Assembly: GCF_000447205.1 (NCBI RefSeq)
Contig: NZ_AUWY01000074.1
Span: 91,381-155,380, forward strand
Reading direction: 5' to 3'
Origin: Sphingobium ummariense RL-3
Lineage (GTDB): Bacteria > Pseudomonadota > Alphaproteobacteria > Sphingomonadales > Sphingomonadaceae
Length of the DNA: 64,000 nt
The notes beneath the pieces were generated by a model. It searched no databases. It was not told the origin of the DNA and saw nothing but the letters and a program-made list of their open reading frames with translations. Within the stretch, counting starts at the first letter, position 1. Every line of letters starts with the position of its first letter. Below, one piece after another: positions 47,236 to 56,849 of the stretch. The translations under genes and the position numbers were made by a program.

Positions 47236-47808
47236 CTAGCTCAGCTTGTCGATCTTCGCATTCAGCGCCGCAAGTTGAGCCTTCAATTCCGCGATCTCGT
47301 CGTCCTTGCTTTCCTCGCTCGCGCCCGTCGCGGCGGCAGGCGGCACGGCGCCCGGGATGCCAGTGCCGAAGGCGCTTGCCGCGGCCTCGAACATCTGCAT
47401 GTTGCGCTTGGCGATTTCGGCCAGCGGGCCGCCGCCGAACGCACCCTTCATCGCTTCCTGGAACTGCTGCTGATTCTTGCGGAACGCCTCCATCGAGGCT
47501 TCGAGATATTGCGGCACCATCGACTGCATCGAATCGCCGTACATGGCGATCAGCTGACGCAGGAAGTTCACGGGCAGCATGTTCTTGCCACGCTGCTCCT
47601 CCTCCATGATGATCTGGGTCAGCACATTATGCGTGATGTCCTCGCCCGTCTTGGCATCGACCACGACGAACTCGCGTCCTTCGCGGGTCATCTGGGACAG
47701 CAGATCGAGCGTGATGTAACTGGACGTTTCCGTGTTATACAGGCGCCGGTTCGCATATTTCTTGATAATGACCGGTTCCGCGTCGCCCACTGTTTTCGAT
47801 TTGGCCAT
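47236..47808 (-). CDS. phaR: Polyhydroxyalkanoate synthesis repressor
   Basis: A 190-residue DNA- and PHB-binding repressor that controls phasin and PHA genes. The PHB_acc N-terminal DNA-binding domain is IIKKYANRRLYNTETSSYITL; FLRQLIAMYGDSMQSMVPQYLE is the PHB-binding repeat. The C-terminus ends in a coiled coil (DDEIAELKAQLAALNAKIDKL). GGAGAGG precedes the ATG. It is divergent from the PhaC-like gene, with overlapping start codons. Confidence 0.93.
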   Translation of the reverse strand: MAKSKTVGDAEPVIIKKYANRRLYNTETSSYITLDLLSQMTREGREFVVVDAKTGEDITHNVLTQIIMEEEQRGKNMLPVNFLRQLIAMYGDSMQSMVPQYLEASMEAFRKNQQQFQEAMKGAFGGGPLAEIAKRNMQMFEAAASAFGTGIPGAVPPAAATGASEESKDDEIAELKAQLAALNAKIDKLS

Positions 47809-48895
47809 GGATACCTCTCCCGCACCTGCACATTCCGCATTAGCACAAGGCATTGCCGCGCCGCAACATGGGCCGCGTCCTTTGCCGCTCTTTCTCAATA
47901 TTTTATGGCGCGAAACGGAGGATGACACGGATCTGCGGCGGCGCGCCTTCCTTGGGCTACGCCGCTACCAAGGGGCGCAGCGGCTGACAGGGCCGGCTCC
48001 CATGCCCCAGATCGCCAGCGCCGGGAGCGCCCGCTTGCTCCGTTATGGCGAAGAAGACGGCCGTGCACCGGTCGTGTTCGTGCCTTCGCTCATCAACCCG
48101 CCCGCCGTGCTAGACCTGTCCGAAGGGCGATCCATGCTGCGCCGCATGGCCGCAGCAGGACATGATGCCTACCTGGTCGACTGGGGCGCGCCGACTCCGG
48201 CCGATGCCGCGCTCGATCTGGCCGACCATGTCATGCAACGCCTGCTGCCGCTGATCGCCGCCCTGCCACGCCCGCCCGTGCTGGTCGGCTATTGCCTGGG
48301 CGGCAGCCTGGCCCTGGCAGCGGCCGCCCTGACGCCGGTGCGGGCGTTGGCGACGATCGCGACGCCTTGGCATTTCAGCGCCTTGCCCCAGGAGGACCGG
48401 GAGCGCGTGACAGCGCTGTGGCGGAACGCGCGGCCGATGTGCCAGCGGCTCGGCTATGTGCCGATGGAGGTGCTGCAGGCAGGCTTCTGGGCGCTCGACC
48501 CGCAACGCACCATCCGCAAATATGCCGCCTTCGCCGACATGGCTCCGGGATCGGAGGCTGAGCGCGCCTTCCTGGCGGTGGAGGACTGGGCGAATGGCGG
48601 ACCGCCCCTGACATTTTCGGCAGGGGCGGAGCTGTTCGAGCGATTTTACGGCGACGACCTGCCCGGAGAGGGGCTTTGGGTCGTCGGCAAGCAACATATC
48701 GATCCTGCAGCGCTTCCCTGCCCCGGCCTGTCGATCCGTTCCGCCACCGACAGGATCGTTCCGGCCGCCGCCGCGCCGATCCTGGCTGAGAACCGCACCC
48801 TCGAGCTTGGCCATGTCGGCATGATTGTCGGCAGCCGGGCGGATGCGCTACTCGCACGCCCGCTTTCCGCATGGCTTTCCAGCCAGGGAGGCTGA
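47807..48895 (+). CDS. Short PhaC-like protein (PHA synthase/depolymerase-type alpha/beta hydrolase)
   Basis: A 362-residue alpha/beta hydrolase related to PHA synthases. APVVFVPSLINPPAVLDLSEGRS matches the PhaC IN/ILDL motif, the nucleophile box is GYCLGGS with Cys near residue 163, Asp lies in SATDRIVPA (about 316) and His in LGHVGMIVG (about 334). It lacks the N-terminal domain of class I PhaC and has class III length. The start at 47807 lacks a ribosome binding site and overlaps the phaR ATG, so a leaderless start or later start is possible. Next gene is phaA. Confidence 0.8.
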   Translation: MDTSPAPAHSALAQGIAAPQHGPRPLPLFLNILWRETEDDTDLRRRAFLGLRRYQGAQRLTGPAPMPQIASAGSARLLRYGEEDGRAPVVFVPSLINPPAVLDLSEGRSMLRRMAAAGHDAYLVDWGAPTPADAALDLADHVMQRLLPLIAALPRPPVLVGYCLGGSLALAAAALTPVRALATIATPWHFSALPQEDRERVTALWRNARPMCQRLGYVPMEVLQAGFWALDPQRTIRKYAAFADMAPGSEAERAFLAVEDWANGGPPLTFSAGAELFERFYGDDLPGEGLWVVGKQHIDPAALPCPGLSIRSATDRIVPAAAAPILAENRTLELGHVGMIVGSRADALLARPLSAWLSSQGG

Positions 48896-48946
48896 TGCTA
48901 TGTGCGCCTGCGAAAAGACTCTCCCCTTCCGAACAGGAGCAGGCCC

Positions 48947-50119
48947 TTGTCCGATATTGTCATCACCGCCGCCAAGCGCACCCCCGTAGGCAGCTTTATG
49001 GGTGCCCTGGGCACGACCCCGGCGCATGTGCTGGGCCAGACCGCCATCATCGCCGCGCTGGAGCAGGCCGGAGTCGGCGCGGACGAAGTGGACGAGGTGA
49101 TCCTGGGCCATGTCCTGACCGCCGGCCTCGGTCAGAACCCCGCCCGCCAAGCAGCGGTCGGCGCCGGTATTCCGGTGGAACGTACCGCCTTCGCCATCAA
49201 CCAAGTCTGCGGCTCCGGCCTGCGCGCCGTGGCGCTGGCAGCGCAGGCGATCGCAACGGGCGATGCCAGGATCATGGTCGCGGGCGGGCAGGAGAGCATG
49301 TCGCTCGCCCCGCATGCGCAAAAGCTGCGTGCCGGGGCCAAGATGGGCGACGTTACGCTGGTCGACACCATGATCGTCGATGGCCTGACCGACGCGTTCA
49401 ACGCCTATCACATGGGCATCACCGCGGAAAACCTGGCCGAGAAATACCAGATCACCCGCGAGGAGCAGGATCTGTTCGCGGTCGGCAGCCAGAACAAGGC
49501 GTCCGCCGCCCGCGCGTCGGGCCGCTTCAAGGACGAGATCGTGCCGGTGACCGTCAAGGGCCGCAAGGGCGACACCATCGTCGATACCGACGAGTATATC
49601 CGGGACGGCGCCACGCTGGAGGGGATGCAGGGCCTGAGGCCGGCATTCAAGAAGGACGGCACGGTGACCGCCGCCAATGCCAGCGGCCTCAACGACGGCG
49701 CGGCGGCGCTGGTGCTGATGACGGCGGCCGAGGCGGAGAAGCGCGGCGCGTCGGTGCTCGGCCGGATCGCCAGCTTCGCGACCTGCGGCGTCGATCCATC
49801 CATCATGGGCATCGGCCCCGCGCCCTCCAGCACCAAGGCGCTCGCGAAGGCGGGCTGGTCGCTGGCCGACCTCGACCTGATCGAGGCGAACGAGGCCTTC
49901 GCCGCGCAGGCGCTCGCCGTCGGCAAGGAGCTGGGCTGGGATCCTGAAAAGGTGAACGTCAATGGCGGTGCGATCGCCATCGGCCATCCGATCGGCGCGT
50001 CAGGCGCTCGCGTTCTCACCACCCTGCTCTACGAGATGGGGAAGCGCGACGCCAAGAAGGGCCTCGCGACCCTGTGCATCGGCGGCGGCATGGGCGTCGC
50101 CATGTGTATCGAGCGGTGA
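48947..50119 (+). CDS. phaA: Acetyl-CoA acetyltransferase (beta-ketothiolase)
   Basis: A 390-residue thiolase condensing two acetyl-CoA to acetoacetyl-CoA, first step to PHB. A TTG at 48947 with AGGAG 7 bases upstream is the best start ([15 protein letters not shown]). Active-site Cys is in [10 protein letters not shown] (about residue 88); the C-terminal His is in [16 protein letters not shown] and the second Cys in [15 protein letters not shown]. It follows the PhaC-like gene by 51 bases. Confidence 0.93.
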   Translation: MSDIVITAAKRTPVGSFMGALGTTPAHVLGQTAIIAALEQAGVGADEVDEVILGHVLTAGLGQNPARQAAVGAGIPVERTAFAINQVCGSGLRAVALAAQAIATGDARIMVAGGQESMSLAPHAQKLRAGAKMGDVTLVDTMIVDGLTDAFNAYHMGITAENLAEKYQITREEQDLFAVGSQNKASAARASGRFKDEIVPVTVKGRKGDTIVDTDEYIRDGATLEGMQGLRPAFKKDGTVTAANASGLNDGAAALVLMTAAEAEKRGASVLGRIASFATCGVDPSIMGIGPAPSSTKALAKAGWSLADLDLIEANEAFAAQALAVGKELGWDPEKVNVNGGAIAIGHPIGASGARVLTTLLYEMGKRDAKKGLATLCIGGGMGVAMCIER

Positions 50120-50127
50120 GTTTTCCC

Positions 50128-50150
50128 GCCCCTCTCCCTTGGAGAGGGGC
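50128..50150. repeat. Short perfect hairpin after phaA
   Basis: GCCCCTCTCC and GGAGAGGGGC form a 10-bp stem around CTT. No T-tract follows on either strand, so it is more like the intergenic hairpin repeats of sphingomonads (compare 56802-56823) than a classical terminator, though it may reduce read-through between the convergent phaA and alr genes. Confidence 0.55.
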
Positions 50151-50158
50151 GAACTCCG

Positions 50159-51205
50159 TCAGGCCCAGACCCGGTCGAACCGCCGCCCGAGCCCTGTCAG
50201 CAGCTCATATTGCGACAGCCCCGAAGCCGCCGCCGCGTCCGGAAGGCGATAGTCAATGTCGAGCCAGTCGCCCTCCGCGATGTCGGGCAGCGCCGACACG
50301 TCCACCGCCAGCAGGTCCATCGAGACCCGGCCGAGCACGGGCAGCTTCTGCCCCTCCGTCACCGCCGCGCCGCGTCCCGAAAAGCCGCGCAGATAACCGT
50401 CGGCATAACCGAGGTTCAGCACCGCGATCTCCACATCCGCCGGCGCGGTGAAGGTCGCATTGTAGCCGATCGTGTCGCCCGCGATTACCCGTCGGCGCTG
50501 CAGCACCTGCGCCTGCGGCTTCACCACCTGCCGGATGTGCTCCGCCGCATCGGTCCGTGGCACGCCGCCGTAAAGCGCCAGGCCCGGCCGGGTCAGATCG
50601 AAGGCATAGTCGGCGCCCAGACAGATGCCCGCGCTGTTCGCCAGGCTGGCGCGCCGCGCCGTGACCTTGTCCTTCACCGCCACGAAGCGCTCGCGCTGGA
50701 GCGCGCTCAGCGGCGTGTCCTCGTCTGCCGAGGCCAGATGGCTCGCCAGCGTCTCGATCCGCAGTCCCTGCGTCCACCCAGCCACGTCCCCGCGCCAGTC
50801 GAGCCCAAGGCGGTTCATGCCCGTGTCGATCATCACGTCGCAGGCCCCGCCTCCGGCCTCCCGCCAGCGCGTGACCTGTTCCGCCGTGGACAGCACCGGG
50901 CGCGCCCGCGACGCCAGAGCATAGGCCATGTCCTCTTTCCGCGCACCGTGCAGCACGGACAAGCCGATCCCCTCGTCGAGCAGGGGTTCCAGCGCCGCTG
51001 CCTCGATCCAGTTGGAGACGAAGAAATCACGACATCCCGCCGCCGTCAGCCGGCGCATGACCTCTGCCGCGCCCAGACCATAGCTGTCCGCCTTGATCGC
51101 CGCGCCGCAGGCTGCGCCGCCCCCCTGTTTGGCCAGCCAGCGCCAGTTGGACAGGAGCGCCGCGCCATCAAGGCGCAGGCGGAGCGGAGCGAAAAGCGAG
51201 ATCAT
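50159..51205 (-). CDS. alr: Alanine racemase
   Basis: A 348-residue PLP enzyme making D-alanine for peptidoglycan. The PLP Lys is in GAAIKADSYGLGA, the catalytic Tyr in TIGYNATFTA; VMIDTGMNRLGL and VLNLGYADGYLRGFSGRG are further signatures. The start at 51205 avoids overlap with the upstream MFS gene. It is convergent with phaA. Confidence 0.93.
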   Translation of the reverse strand: MISLFAPLRLRLDGAALLSNWRWLAKQGGGAACGAAIKADSYGLGAAEVMRRLTAAGCRDFFVSNWIEAAALEPLLDEGIGLSVLHGARKEDMAYALASRARPVLSTAEQVTRWREAGGGACDVMIDTGMNRLGLDWRGDVAGWTQGLRIETLASHLASADEDTPLSALQRERFVAVKDKVTARRASLANSAGICLGADYAFDLTRPGLALYGGVPRTDAAEHIRQVVKPQAQVLQRRRVIAGDTIGYNATFTAPADVEIAVLNLGYADGYLRGFSGRGAAVTEGQKLPVLGRVSMDLLAVDVSALPDIAEGDWLDIDYRLPDAAAASGLSQYELLTGLGRRFDRVWA

Positions 51206-51230
51206 TACCCTGCCGATAGCGCCCGCGGCC

Positions 51231-52820
51231 TCAAGCGTCGAGGGGGCGGTCCCTGGTTTCCGGCAATCCGACGAGGCAGGTGACCAGCGCCAGCGCCACG
51301 ACCACCAGCGTGTACCATAGCCCCGCATAGGGATCGCCGGTCCGCGCCACGATGTACTGGCTCACCAGCGGCAGGAAACCTCCGAAATAGCCGGTGCCGA
51401 CATGATAGGGGATGGACAGCGAACTGTAGCGGATGCGTGCCGGGAAATATTCGGACAGCAGCGCCGCGACCGGGCCGTAGGTCGCGCCCGACAGCGTCCA
51501 GAGCAGCAGCAGTGCCGCGAACAGCGCCAGCGCGCGGGGCCAGTCCGGCGTCACCAGATCGAAGGGATAGCCCTGCACCCGCAGCGCGCCATCCAGCCCT
51601 GCCGGGCTCAGATCTGCCACCGGGGTGCCGCCGATCGACACCGCCGGCATCTCTCCTGCCCGCTTCTCATAGGGAATGCCGCGCTTGGAGAAATGGTCGA
51701 GCAGCTTGCCGCAGGCGGTCGGCTGCACCTTGGCGAAAGGATCGAAGCGACAATCGGGGCCGCTCACCACCACGGGCGCGCTCTTGGCGGCGGCGGTCAG
51801 CTCCGGGTTGGCGGTAGTGCCCATGAACTGATAGAGCGGCAGAGTCAGCAGGAGCACGAGCGCATAGCCGATGACGATCGGCTTCTTGCGCCCGATCCGG
51901 TCGGAGAGCCAGCCGAAGAAGATGAAGGTCGCCATGCCCCCCATGGCGCTTCCCCCAACCAGCAGTTGTGCCATGCCGGGTGCCACATGAAGCCCGTTCT
52001 GCAGGAAATAAAGTGCCTGAAACATCACGGTATAGGCGATGGTGGTGAAGCCCGCGGCGATGCCGATCATCGCCACCAGCATCCGCCGCTTGTTGCCGGG
52101 CCAGGTGAAGGCTTCCCTCAGCGGGTTACGCGACTGCTCGCCCGCAGCCTTCATCGCGGTGAAGATGGGGCTCTCCCGTAGCTTCAGCCGCATCCACAGC
52201 GAAATCGCCAGCAGGCCCAGCGAGAACAGGAAAGGCAACCGCCACCCCCAGTCGTCCCACACTGCCTTGCCTATCACCCATTGCGTGCCGACGACGACAA
52301 TCAGCGACAGGATGAATCCGCCGATCACTCCGGCCTGGATGAAGCTGGTGTAAAAGCCGCGCCGCCCGGGCGGGGCATGTTCCGCGACATAGATCGCGGC
52401 GCCGCCATATTCGCCGCCCAGCGCAAGCCCCTGCGCCACGCGCAGCAGGATGAGGATGACCGGCGCGGCAACGCCGATGCTCGCGGCCGACGGCGTCAGA
52501 CCGACGCCGGCCGTCGCTCCGCCCATCAGCACGATGGTCGCGAGGAAGGTATATTTGCGTCCCAGCCGGTCGCCGAGATAACCGAACAGCGCGGCCCCCA
52601 GCGGCCGGAAGGCGAAGCCGATGGCGAAGCCGGCAAGCGTATAGAGCAGCTCAACGGTCGGGTTGTCGGTCGGAAAGAAGGTACGTCCGATGATCGGCGC
52701 GAGGACGCCATAGATGTAGAAATCATACCATTCGAACACCGTGCCGAGCGCGGAGGCGGTGATGACCAGCCGGTCCCGCTTCGCGTCCATCACATAATCG
52801 CCCTTGGCCGCCTCGCCCAT
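51231..52820 (-). CDS. MHS-family MFS transporter with a long inserted loop
   Basis: A 529-residue metabolite:proton symporter (ProP/ShiA-like). FEWYDFYIYG and FRPLGAALFGYLGDRLGRKYTF are the MHS signatures, and RVAQGLALGGEYGGAAIYVAEHAP follows. Between the later helices there is a soluble segment of about 90 residues (DCRFDPFAKVQPTACGK... GGTPVADLSPAG) that MFS proteins normally lack. Start at 52820 follows GGGGACGGG; 52790 is an alternative. Substrate unknown; similar proteins carry organic acids or osmolytes. Confidence 0.9.
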   Translation of the reverse strand: MGEAAKGDYVMDAKRDRLVITASALGTVFEWYDFYIYGVLAPIIGRTFFPTDNPTVELLYTLAGFAIGFAFRPLGAALFGYLGDRLGRKYTFLATIVLMGGATAGVGLTPSAASIGVAAPVILILLRVAQGLALGGEYGGAAIYVAEHAPPGRRGFYTSFIQAGVIGGFILSLIVVVGTQWVIGKAVWDDWGWRLPFLFSLGLLAISLWMRLKLRESPIFTAMKAAGEQSRNPLREAFTWPGNKRRMLVAMIGIAAGFTTIAYTVMFQALYFLQNGLHVAPGMAQLLVGGSAMGGMATFIFFGWLSDRIGRKKPIVIGYALVLLLTLPLYQFMGTTANPELTAAAKSAPVVVSGPDCRFDPFAKVQPTACGKLLDHFSKRGIPYEKRAGEMPAVSIGGTPVADLSPAGLDGALRVQGYPFDLVTPDWPRALALFAALLLLWTLSGATYGPVAALLSEYFPARIRYSSLSIPYHVGTGYFGGFLPLVSQYIVARTGDPYAGLWYTLVVVALALVTCLVGLPETRDRPLDA

Positions 52821-53013
52821 CCCGTCCCCTTTTCTCCTGCCATCCGAGGACGGCATCGAGGCCTTTCTCTAGCAAGACGGGAACGGCAGGCAAGCGCTGG
52901 GATGGGTGGCTTGAGAAGAACAAGTCACCTGCTGCTTCTCCGCATCAGGGGAGAAGGTTGGAAAAAGGGGAGCGAGCACAACATCGGCGGCCCGCTCCGT
53001 GCCGGAATGGACG

Positions 53014-53730
53014 TCAGTCGCCGGAAACGTCGACCGGCGCAGGATCGTTCGGGCTCAGCCAGCGATAGACGAAGCCGCCCAGCGCCCCGCCCAGGATCGG
53101 CGCGACCCAGAACAGCCAGAGCTGCTGAAGCGCCCATCCGCCGACGAACAGCGCCGGCCCGGTGCTGCGCGCCGGATTGACCGAGGTGTTGGTGACCGGG
53201 ATGCTGATCAGGTGGATCAGCGTCAGCGCCAGGCCGATGGCCAGCGGCGCGAAGCCGCGCGGCGCCGCGCCGTGGGTCGCGCCCATGATCACGAACAGGA
53301 AGGCGAAGGTCAGCACCACCTCGCAAACGAAGGCCGCCGCCAGCGCATAGCCGCCCGGCGAATGATCGCCGAAACCGTTGCTGGCGAAACCGCCCGCCAG
53401 GCTGAAATCCGCCTTGCCGCTGGCGATCAGGTACAACATCCCGGCGCCCGCAACAGCGCCCAGTACCTGCGCCACGATATAGGCCGGCAAGTCGCGCGCC
53501 GCGAATCGCCCACCGGCCCACAGGCCCACGGATACGGCTGGATTGAGGTGGCAGCCGGACACATGGCCGACGGCATAAGCCATCGTCACCACCGTCAGGC
53601 CGAACGCCAGAGAAACGCCGACGAAGCCTATTCCAAGATCGGGAAATGCCGCCGCCAGTACCGCTGATCCACATCCGCCCAGGACCAGCCACGCCGTACC
53701 GATGAATTCCGCCACAAGCTTCTTGAGCAC
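53014..53730 (-). CDS. aqpZ: Aquaporin Z
   Basis: A 238-residue water channel with six membrane helices and two half-helices. NPA motifs are [12 protein letters not shown] and [14 protein letters not shown]. The selectivity-filter Arg follows the second NPA (NPAR). A GTG at 53730 has AAGGAG upstream at good spacing, so the longer ATG reading is rejected. Confidence 0.94.
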   Translation of the reverse strand: MLKKLVAEFIGTAWLVLGGCGSAVLAAAFPDLGIGFVGVSLAFGLTVVTMAYAVGHVSGCHLNPAVSVGLWAGGRFAARDLPAYIVAQVLGAVAGAGMLYLIASGKADFSLAGGFASNGFGDHSPGGYALAAAFVCEVVLTFAFLFVIMGATHGAAPRGFAPLAIGLALTLIHLISIPVTNTSVNPARSTGPALFVGGWALQQLWLFWVAPILGGALGGFVYRWLSPNDPAPVDVSGD

Positions 53731-53818
53731 CGCACGTCTCCTTCGCACCATGACGCGCGGAGACTATACCTGCCCGGAAGGATCGCCAAATGCTTTCGGC
53801 CGCGTAACACTTTGCCGC

Positions 53819-54190
53819 TCAGAACAGGCGCGATCCGTTGGGAACCGGCTTGTCCGGCGCGAAGAGCACCACCGCGCCTGTTTCATCCGCGAAGCCGAGC
53901 GTCAGCACTTCGGACAGGAACTTGCCGATCTGGCGCGGCGGGAAGTTGACCACGGCGGCGACCTGGCGGCCGGGCAATGTCTCCGCCGCATAATGTTCGG
54001 TGATCTGCGCGCTGGACTTCTTCACGCCGATGCTGGGACCAAAGTCGATGGCGAGCTTAATCGCCGGCTTGCGCGCCTCCGGAAAGGGCTCCGCCGACAG
54101 GATGGTGCCGATGCGGATGTCGACCTTCAGGAAATCGTCGAAGCCGATGGTTTCGGCGGCGGGCGAAGCGGGATCGTGGGAGAGGTGCAT
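53819..54190 (-). CDS. csaA: tRNA-binding domain protein, CsaA-like
   Basis: A 123-residue protein of the EMAP/tRNA-binding fold: [46 protein letters not shown] and [23 protein letters not shown]. CsaA proteins bind tRNA and may act as export-related chaperones. The start at 54190 (MHLSHDPAS) is chosen; the longer frame covers a repeat. Confidence 0.9.
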   Translation of the reverse strand: MHLSHDPASPAAETIGFDDFLKVDIRIGTILSAEPFPEARKPAIKLAIDFGPSIGVKKSSAQITEHYAAETLPGRQVAAVVNFPPRQIGKFLSEVLTLGFADETGAVVLFAPDKPVPNGSRLF

Positions 54191-54206
54191 GAGCGGGCTC
54201 CATTCA

Positions 54207-54323
54207 CCCCGAGCTTGCCTCGGGAAGTGGTGTGCGAAGCGTGATGCGGGGCTGTCTTTCGAGAGGACGCTCCCCCTCCACCATGCTTCGCATGGTCCCC
54301 CTCCCCGAGACAAGCTCGGGGAG
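54207..54323. repeat. Inverted pair of hairpin repeats between csaA and pccA
   Basis: CCCCGAGCTTGCCTCGGG at 54207-54224 and its inverted counterpart CCCCGAGACAAGCTCGGGG at 54303-54321 flank a third hairpin CCATGC-TTC-GCATGG (54281-54295). The paired units in opposite orientation are typical of REP doublets. No gene lies in this gap. Confidence 0.65.
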
Positions 54324-54331
54324 GAACGACG

Positions 54332-56332
54332 TCACTCCAGTTCCAGGATCACCGCGTCGACGGGCAGGCTTTCGCCCTGCGCGGCGGAGAGGCTCTTGAC
54401 CCTGCCGGCTTTCTGCGCGCGCAGGATGTTCTCCATCTTCATCGCCTCGATCACGGCGAGCGGCTGGCCGGCCTCGACCTTGTCGCCTTCCTTGACGTTG
54501 AGCGCCACCAGCAGGCCCGGCATGGGGCAGATGAGGAAGCGCGAAAGGTCCGGCGGCACCTTCTCGACCATATGCACGGCATAGGGCGCGGCATGGGCGG
54601 GCAGGATGCGCAGGCGATGGCTCGCGCCGCGGGTCGTCAGCGCGAAGCCCCCGCGCGCTGGCGCGATCTTCACCGCCAGCTCGCCATCGCCGAACTCCGC
54701 TTCGATCAGGCGATCGCCGGGCGTGTATTCCAGGCTCATCTCCAACATCGCGCCGTCGACCGTCACCTCATCACCGCTGATCACGACATCGTGCACCGCG
54801 TCGCCGATCTTCACCTGCCAGCCGGTGGGCGGCGGCAACCGCTTGCCGAGCTGGCCGTCGATCCGGCGGGCGCGGTCGGCCTGCGCCATGGCGGCGAAGG
54901 CACCGATGGCGGAGAGGCGACGGAGCAGTTCCGGCGACGCGGGCGCGCCCTGGAAGCCTTCGGGATATTCTTCGGCGATGAAGCCGGTGGTGATGTTGCC
55001 CGAACGAAACCGCTCATGCTGCATCAGCGCGGACACGAAGTCGATATTGTGGCCCGGCCCTTCGATCTCGAAGCGATCGAGCGCCTCGATCTGCTTGTCG
55101 ATGGCTTCGAGGCGGGTGGGCGCCCAGGTGACGAGCTTGGCGATCATCGGGTCGTAGAACATGGAGACCTCACCGCCTTCGGTAACGCCGTCGTCCACGC
55201 GCACCTTCGCGCCGGTTGCGTCGGTACCTTCCTCCGGCGGGTTATAGCGGATCAGGCGGCCGGTCGACGGCAGGAAGCCGCGATAGGGGTCTTCGGCATA
55301 GACGCGGTTTTCGATCGCCCAGCCGTTGATCTTGACGTCATCCTGGCCGAACGACAGCTTCTCGCCATTGGCGACGCGGATCATCTGTTCGACGAGGTCG
55401 ACGCCGGTGATCTCCTCGGTGACCGGATGCTCAACCTGAAGCCGGGTGTTCATTTCGAGGAAGTAGAAGCCGTCGCCGGTCTTGTCCTCGCCGCTGACGA
55501 TCAGTTCGACCGTACCCGCGCTGAAATAGCCGACCGCTCGGGCGAGCGCGACGCACTGCTCGCCCATCTTGCGCCGCATTTCCGGCGACACGAAGGGCGA
55601 CGGCGCTTCCTCGACCACCTTCTGGTGCCGGCGCTGGATCGAGCATTCGCGTTCGTTGAGGTACACGATATTGCCGTGCTGGTCGCCCAGGATCTGGATT
55701 TCGATGTGGCGCGGGCTTTCGATGAACTTCTCGATGAACACGCGGTCGTCACCGAAGCTGGCGAGACCTTCGCGCTTGGTCGCCTCGAACCCTTCGCGGA
55801 CATCCTGTTCGGAGTAAGCGAGGCGCATCCCCTTGCCGCCGCCGCCGGCCGAGGCCTTCATCATCACCGGATAGCCGATCTCGTTAGAGATTTTGACAGC
55901 ATGTTCGGTGTCGTCGATCACGCCGACATAGCCGGGCACGACATTGACCCCTGCTTCCTTGGCGAGCTTCTTGGACTCGATCTTGTCGCCCATCGCCGCG
56001 ATCGCGTTGGCGGGGGGGCCGATGAAGATGATGCCCTCGGCGTCGAGCGCCTTGCGGAAGGATTCGCGCTCGGAGAGGAAGCCATAGCCGGGGTGGACGG
56101 CGTCGGCGCCAGTCTGCTTGCAGGCTTCGATGATCTTGTCCGCGAGCAGATAGGACTGGGCTGCGGGCGGCGGGCCGATATGCACGGCCTCGTCCGCCAT
56201 CAGCACATGCGGCGCGCGCGCATCGGCATCGGAATAAACCGCGACGGTCTTGATGCCCATCTTCTTGGCCGTGCGCATGACGCGGCAGGCGATTTCGCCT
56301 CGGTTCGCGATCAGGATTTTGGTGATTGGCAT
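54332..56332 (-). CDS. pccA: Propionyl/acetyl-CoA carboxylase alpha (biotin-containing) subunit
   Basis: A 666-residue fusion of biotin carboxylase and biotin carboxyl carrier. ATP-grasp MKASAGGGGKGMRLAY and EMNTRLQVEHPVTEEITG lie in the first 450 residues, a BT-type linker follows, and the biotin Lys is in VIEAMKMENILRA (about residue 632). It carboxylates biotin for transfer by PccB; the pccB gene further along is broken in this window. Its upstream neighbour is a small membrane-protein gene one base away. Confidence 0.94.
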   Translation of the reverse strand: MPITKILIANRGEIACRVMRTAKKMGIKTVAVYSDADARAPHVLMADEAVHIGPPPAAQSYLLADKIIEACKQTGADAVHPGYGFLSERESFRKALDAEGIIFIGPPANAIAAMGDKIESKKLAKEAGVNVVPGYVGVIDDTEHAVKISNEIGYPVMMKASAGGGGKGMRLAYSEQDVREGFEATKREGLASFGDDRVFIEKFIESPRHIEIQILGDQHGNIVYLNERECSIQRRHQKVVEEAPSPFVSPEMRRKMGEQCVALARAVGYFSAGTVELIVSGEDKTGDGFYFLEMNTRLQVEHPVTEEITGVDLVEQMIRVANGEKLSFGQDDVKINGWAIENRVYAEDPYRGFLPSTGRLIRYNPPEEGTDATGAKVRVDDGVTEGGEVSMFYDPMIAKLVTWAPTRLEAIDKQIEALDRFEIEGPGHNIDFVSALMQHERFRSGNITTGFIAEEYPEGFQGAPASPELLRRLSAIGAFAAMAQADRARRIDGQLGKRLPPPTGWQVKIGDAVHDVVISGDEVTVDGAMLEMSLEYTPGDRLIEAEFGDGELAVKIAPARGGFALTTRGASHRLRILPAHAAPYAVHMVEKVPPDLSRFLICPMPGLLVALNVKEGDKVEAGQPLAVIEAMKMENILRAQKAGRVKSLSAAQGESLPVDAVILELE

Positions 56333-56333
56333 T

Positions 56334-56558
56334 TCAGTCTCGTTTCCCCGATTTGCGGATGGCCCAAAGCGCGATCAAAACTCCGGCCGAAGCCAAGCCG
56401 CAGAGCACCCAATAAAATTGCCCGTAGTCCGAACAAAAATCATCCAGTCCCCATTTGCCGCAAGGCTTGGCCGATGACGCGGCGAGTCCCGACACAACAG
56501 CGATCAAGACGCAAATCAGCGCGATCAGACTCAACGCTGCTACCTTCGCCCACCTCAC
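56334..56558 (-). CDS. Small two-helix membrane protein upstream of pccA
   Basis: A 74-residue protein starting at a GTG (VRWAKVAALSLIALICVLIAVVSGL), with a second membrane segment YWVLCGLASAGVLIALWAI and two Cys in the loop between (KPCGKWGLDDFCSDYG). It ends one base before the pccA start, so it is probably co-transcribed. No family is recognised. Confidence 0.55.
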   Translation of the reverse strand: MRWAKVAALSLIALICVLIAVVSGLAASSAKPCGKWGLDDFCSDYGQFYWVLCGLASAGVLIALWAIRKSGKRD

Positions 56559-56568
56559 TCAACCGTCA

Positions 56569-56824
56569 CCCTGAACTTGCTTCAGGGTCCATTCCTCCCA
56601 GCAACCCGCCGCTCTCGAAGGCGGGATGAATGCTGAAACAAGTTCAGCTTGACGAGGGGAGACATTAAGCATCACGCGGCCTCACCCCTCATCCATTCTG
56701 CCGCACTTGATCCGGCATCCCGCTTTCTTCCCCCGCTACCGCAGAGAAGAAGCGAGATCCCGGATTGAATCCGGGGTGACGGAGGTGGGGCAACCTTGGC
56801 TCCCCTCCCCTGAAGGGGAGGGGC
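56569..56824. repeat. Composite of several small palindromic repeats
   Basis: This gene-free 256-base gap upstream of the small membrane-protein gene holds CCCTGAA-cTTGc-TTCAGGG (56569-56587) with an inverted partner CTGAA-ACAA-GTTCAG near 56633-56647, a CCGGATTGAATCCGG palindrome near 56760-56774 and a 9-bp stem CCCCTCCCC-TGAA-GGGGAGGGG at 56802-56823. These are REP-like elements of more than one family in tandem. Confidence 0.65.
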
Positions 56825-56849
56825 TTAGGAAGAAGGGCCGCGCCGTAGT

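Noticed and set aside
50128..50150. Rho-independent terminator after phaA
   Set aside because: Strong stem but no T-tract on either strand; listed as a hairpin repeat instead.
54572..56629. A 685-codon plus-strand open frame over pccA
   Set aside because: Antisense shadow of the carboxylase; no recognisable motif or ribosome binding site.
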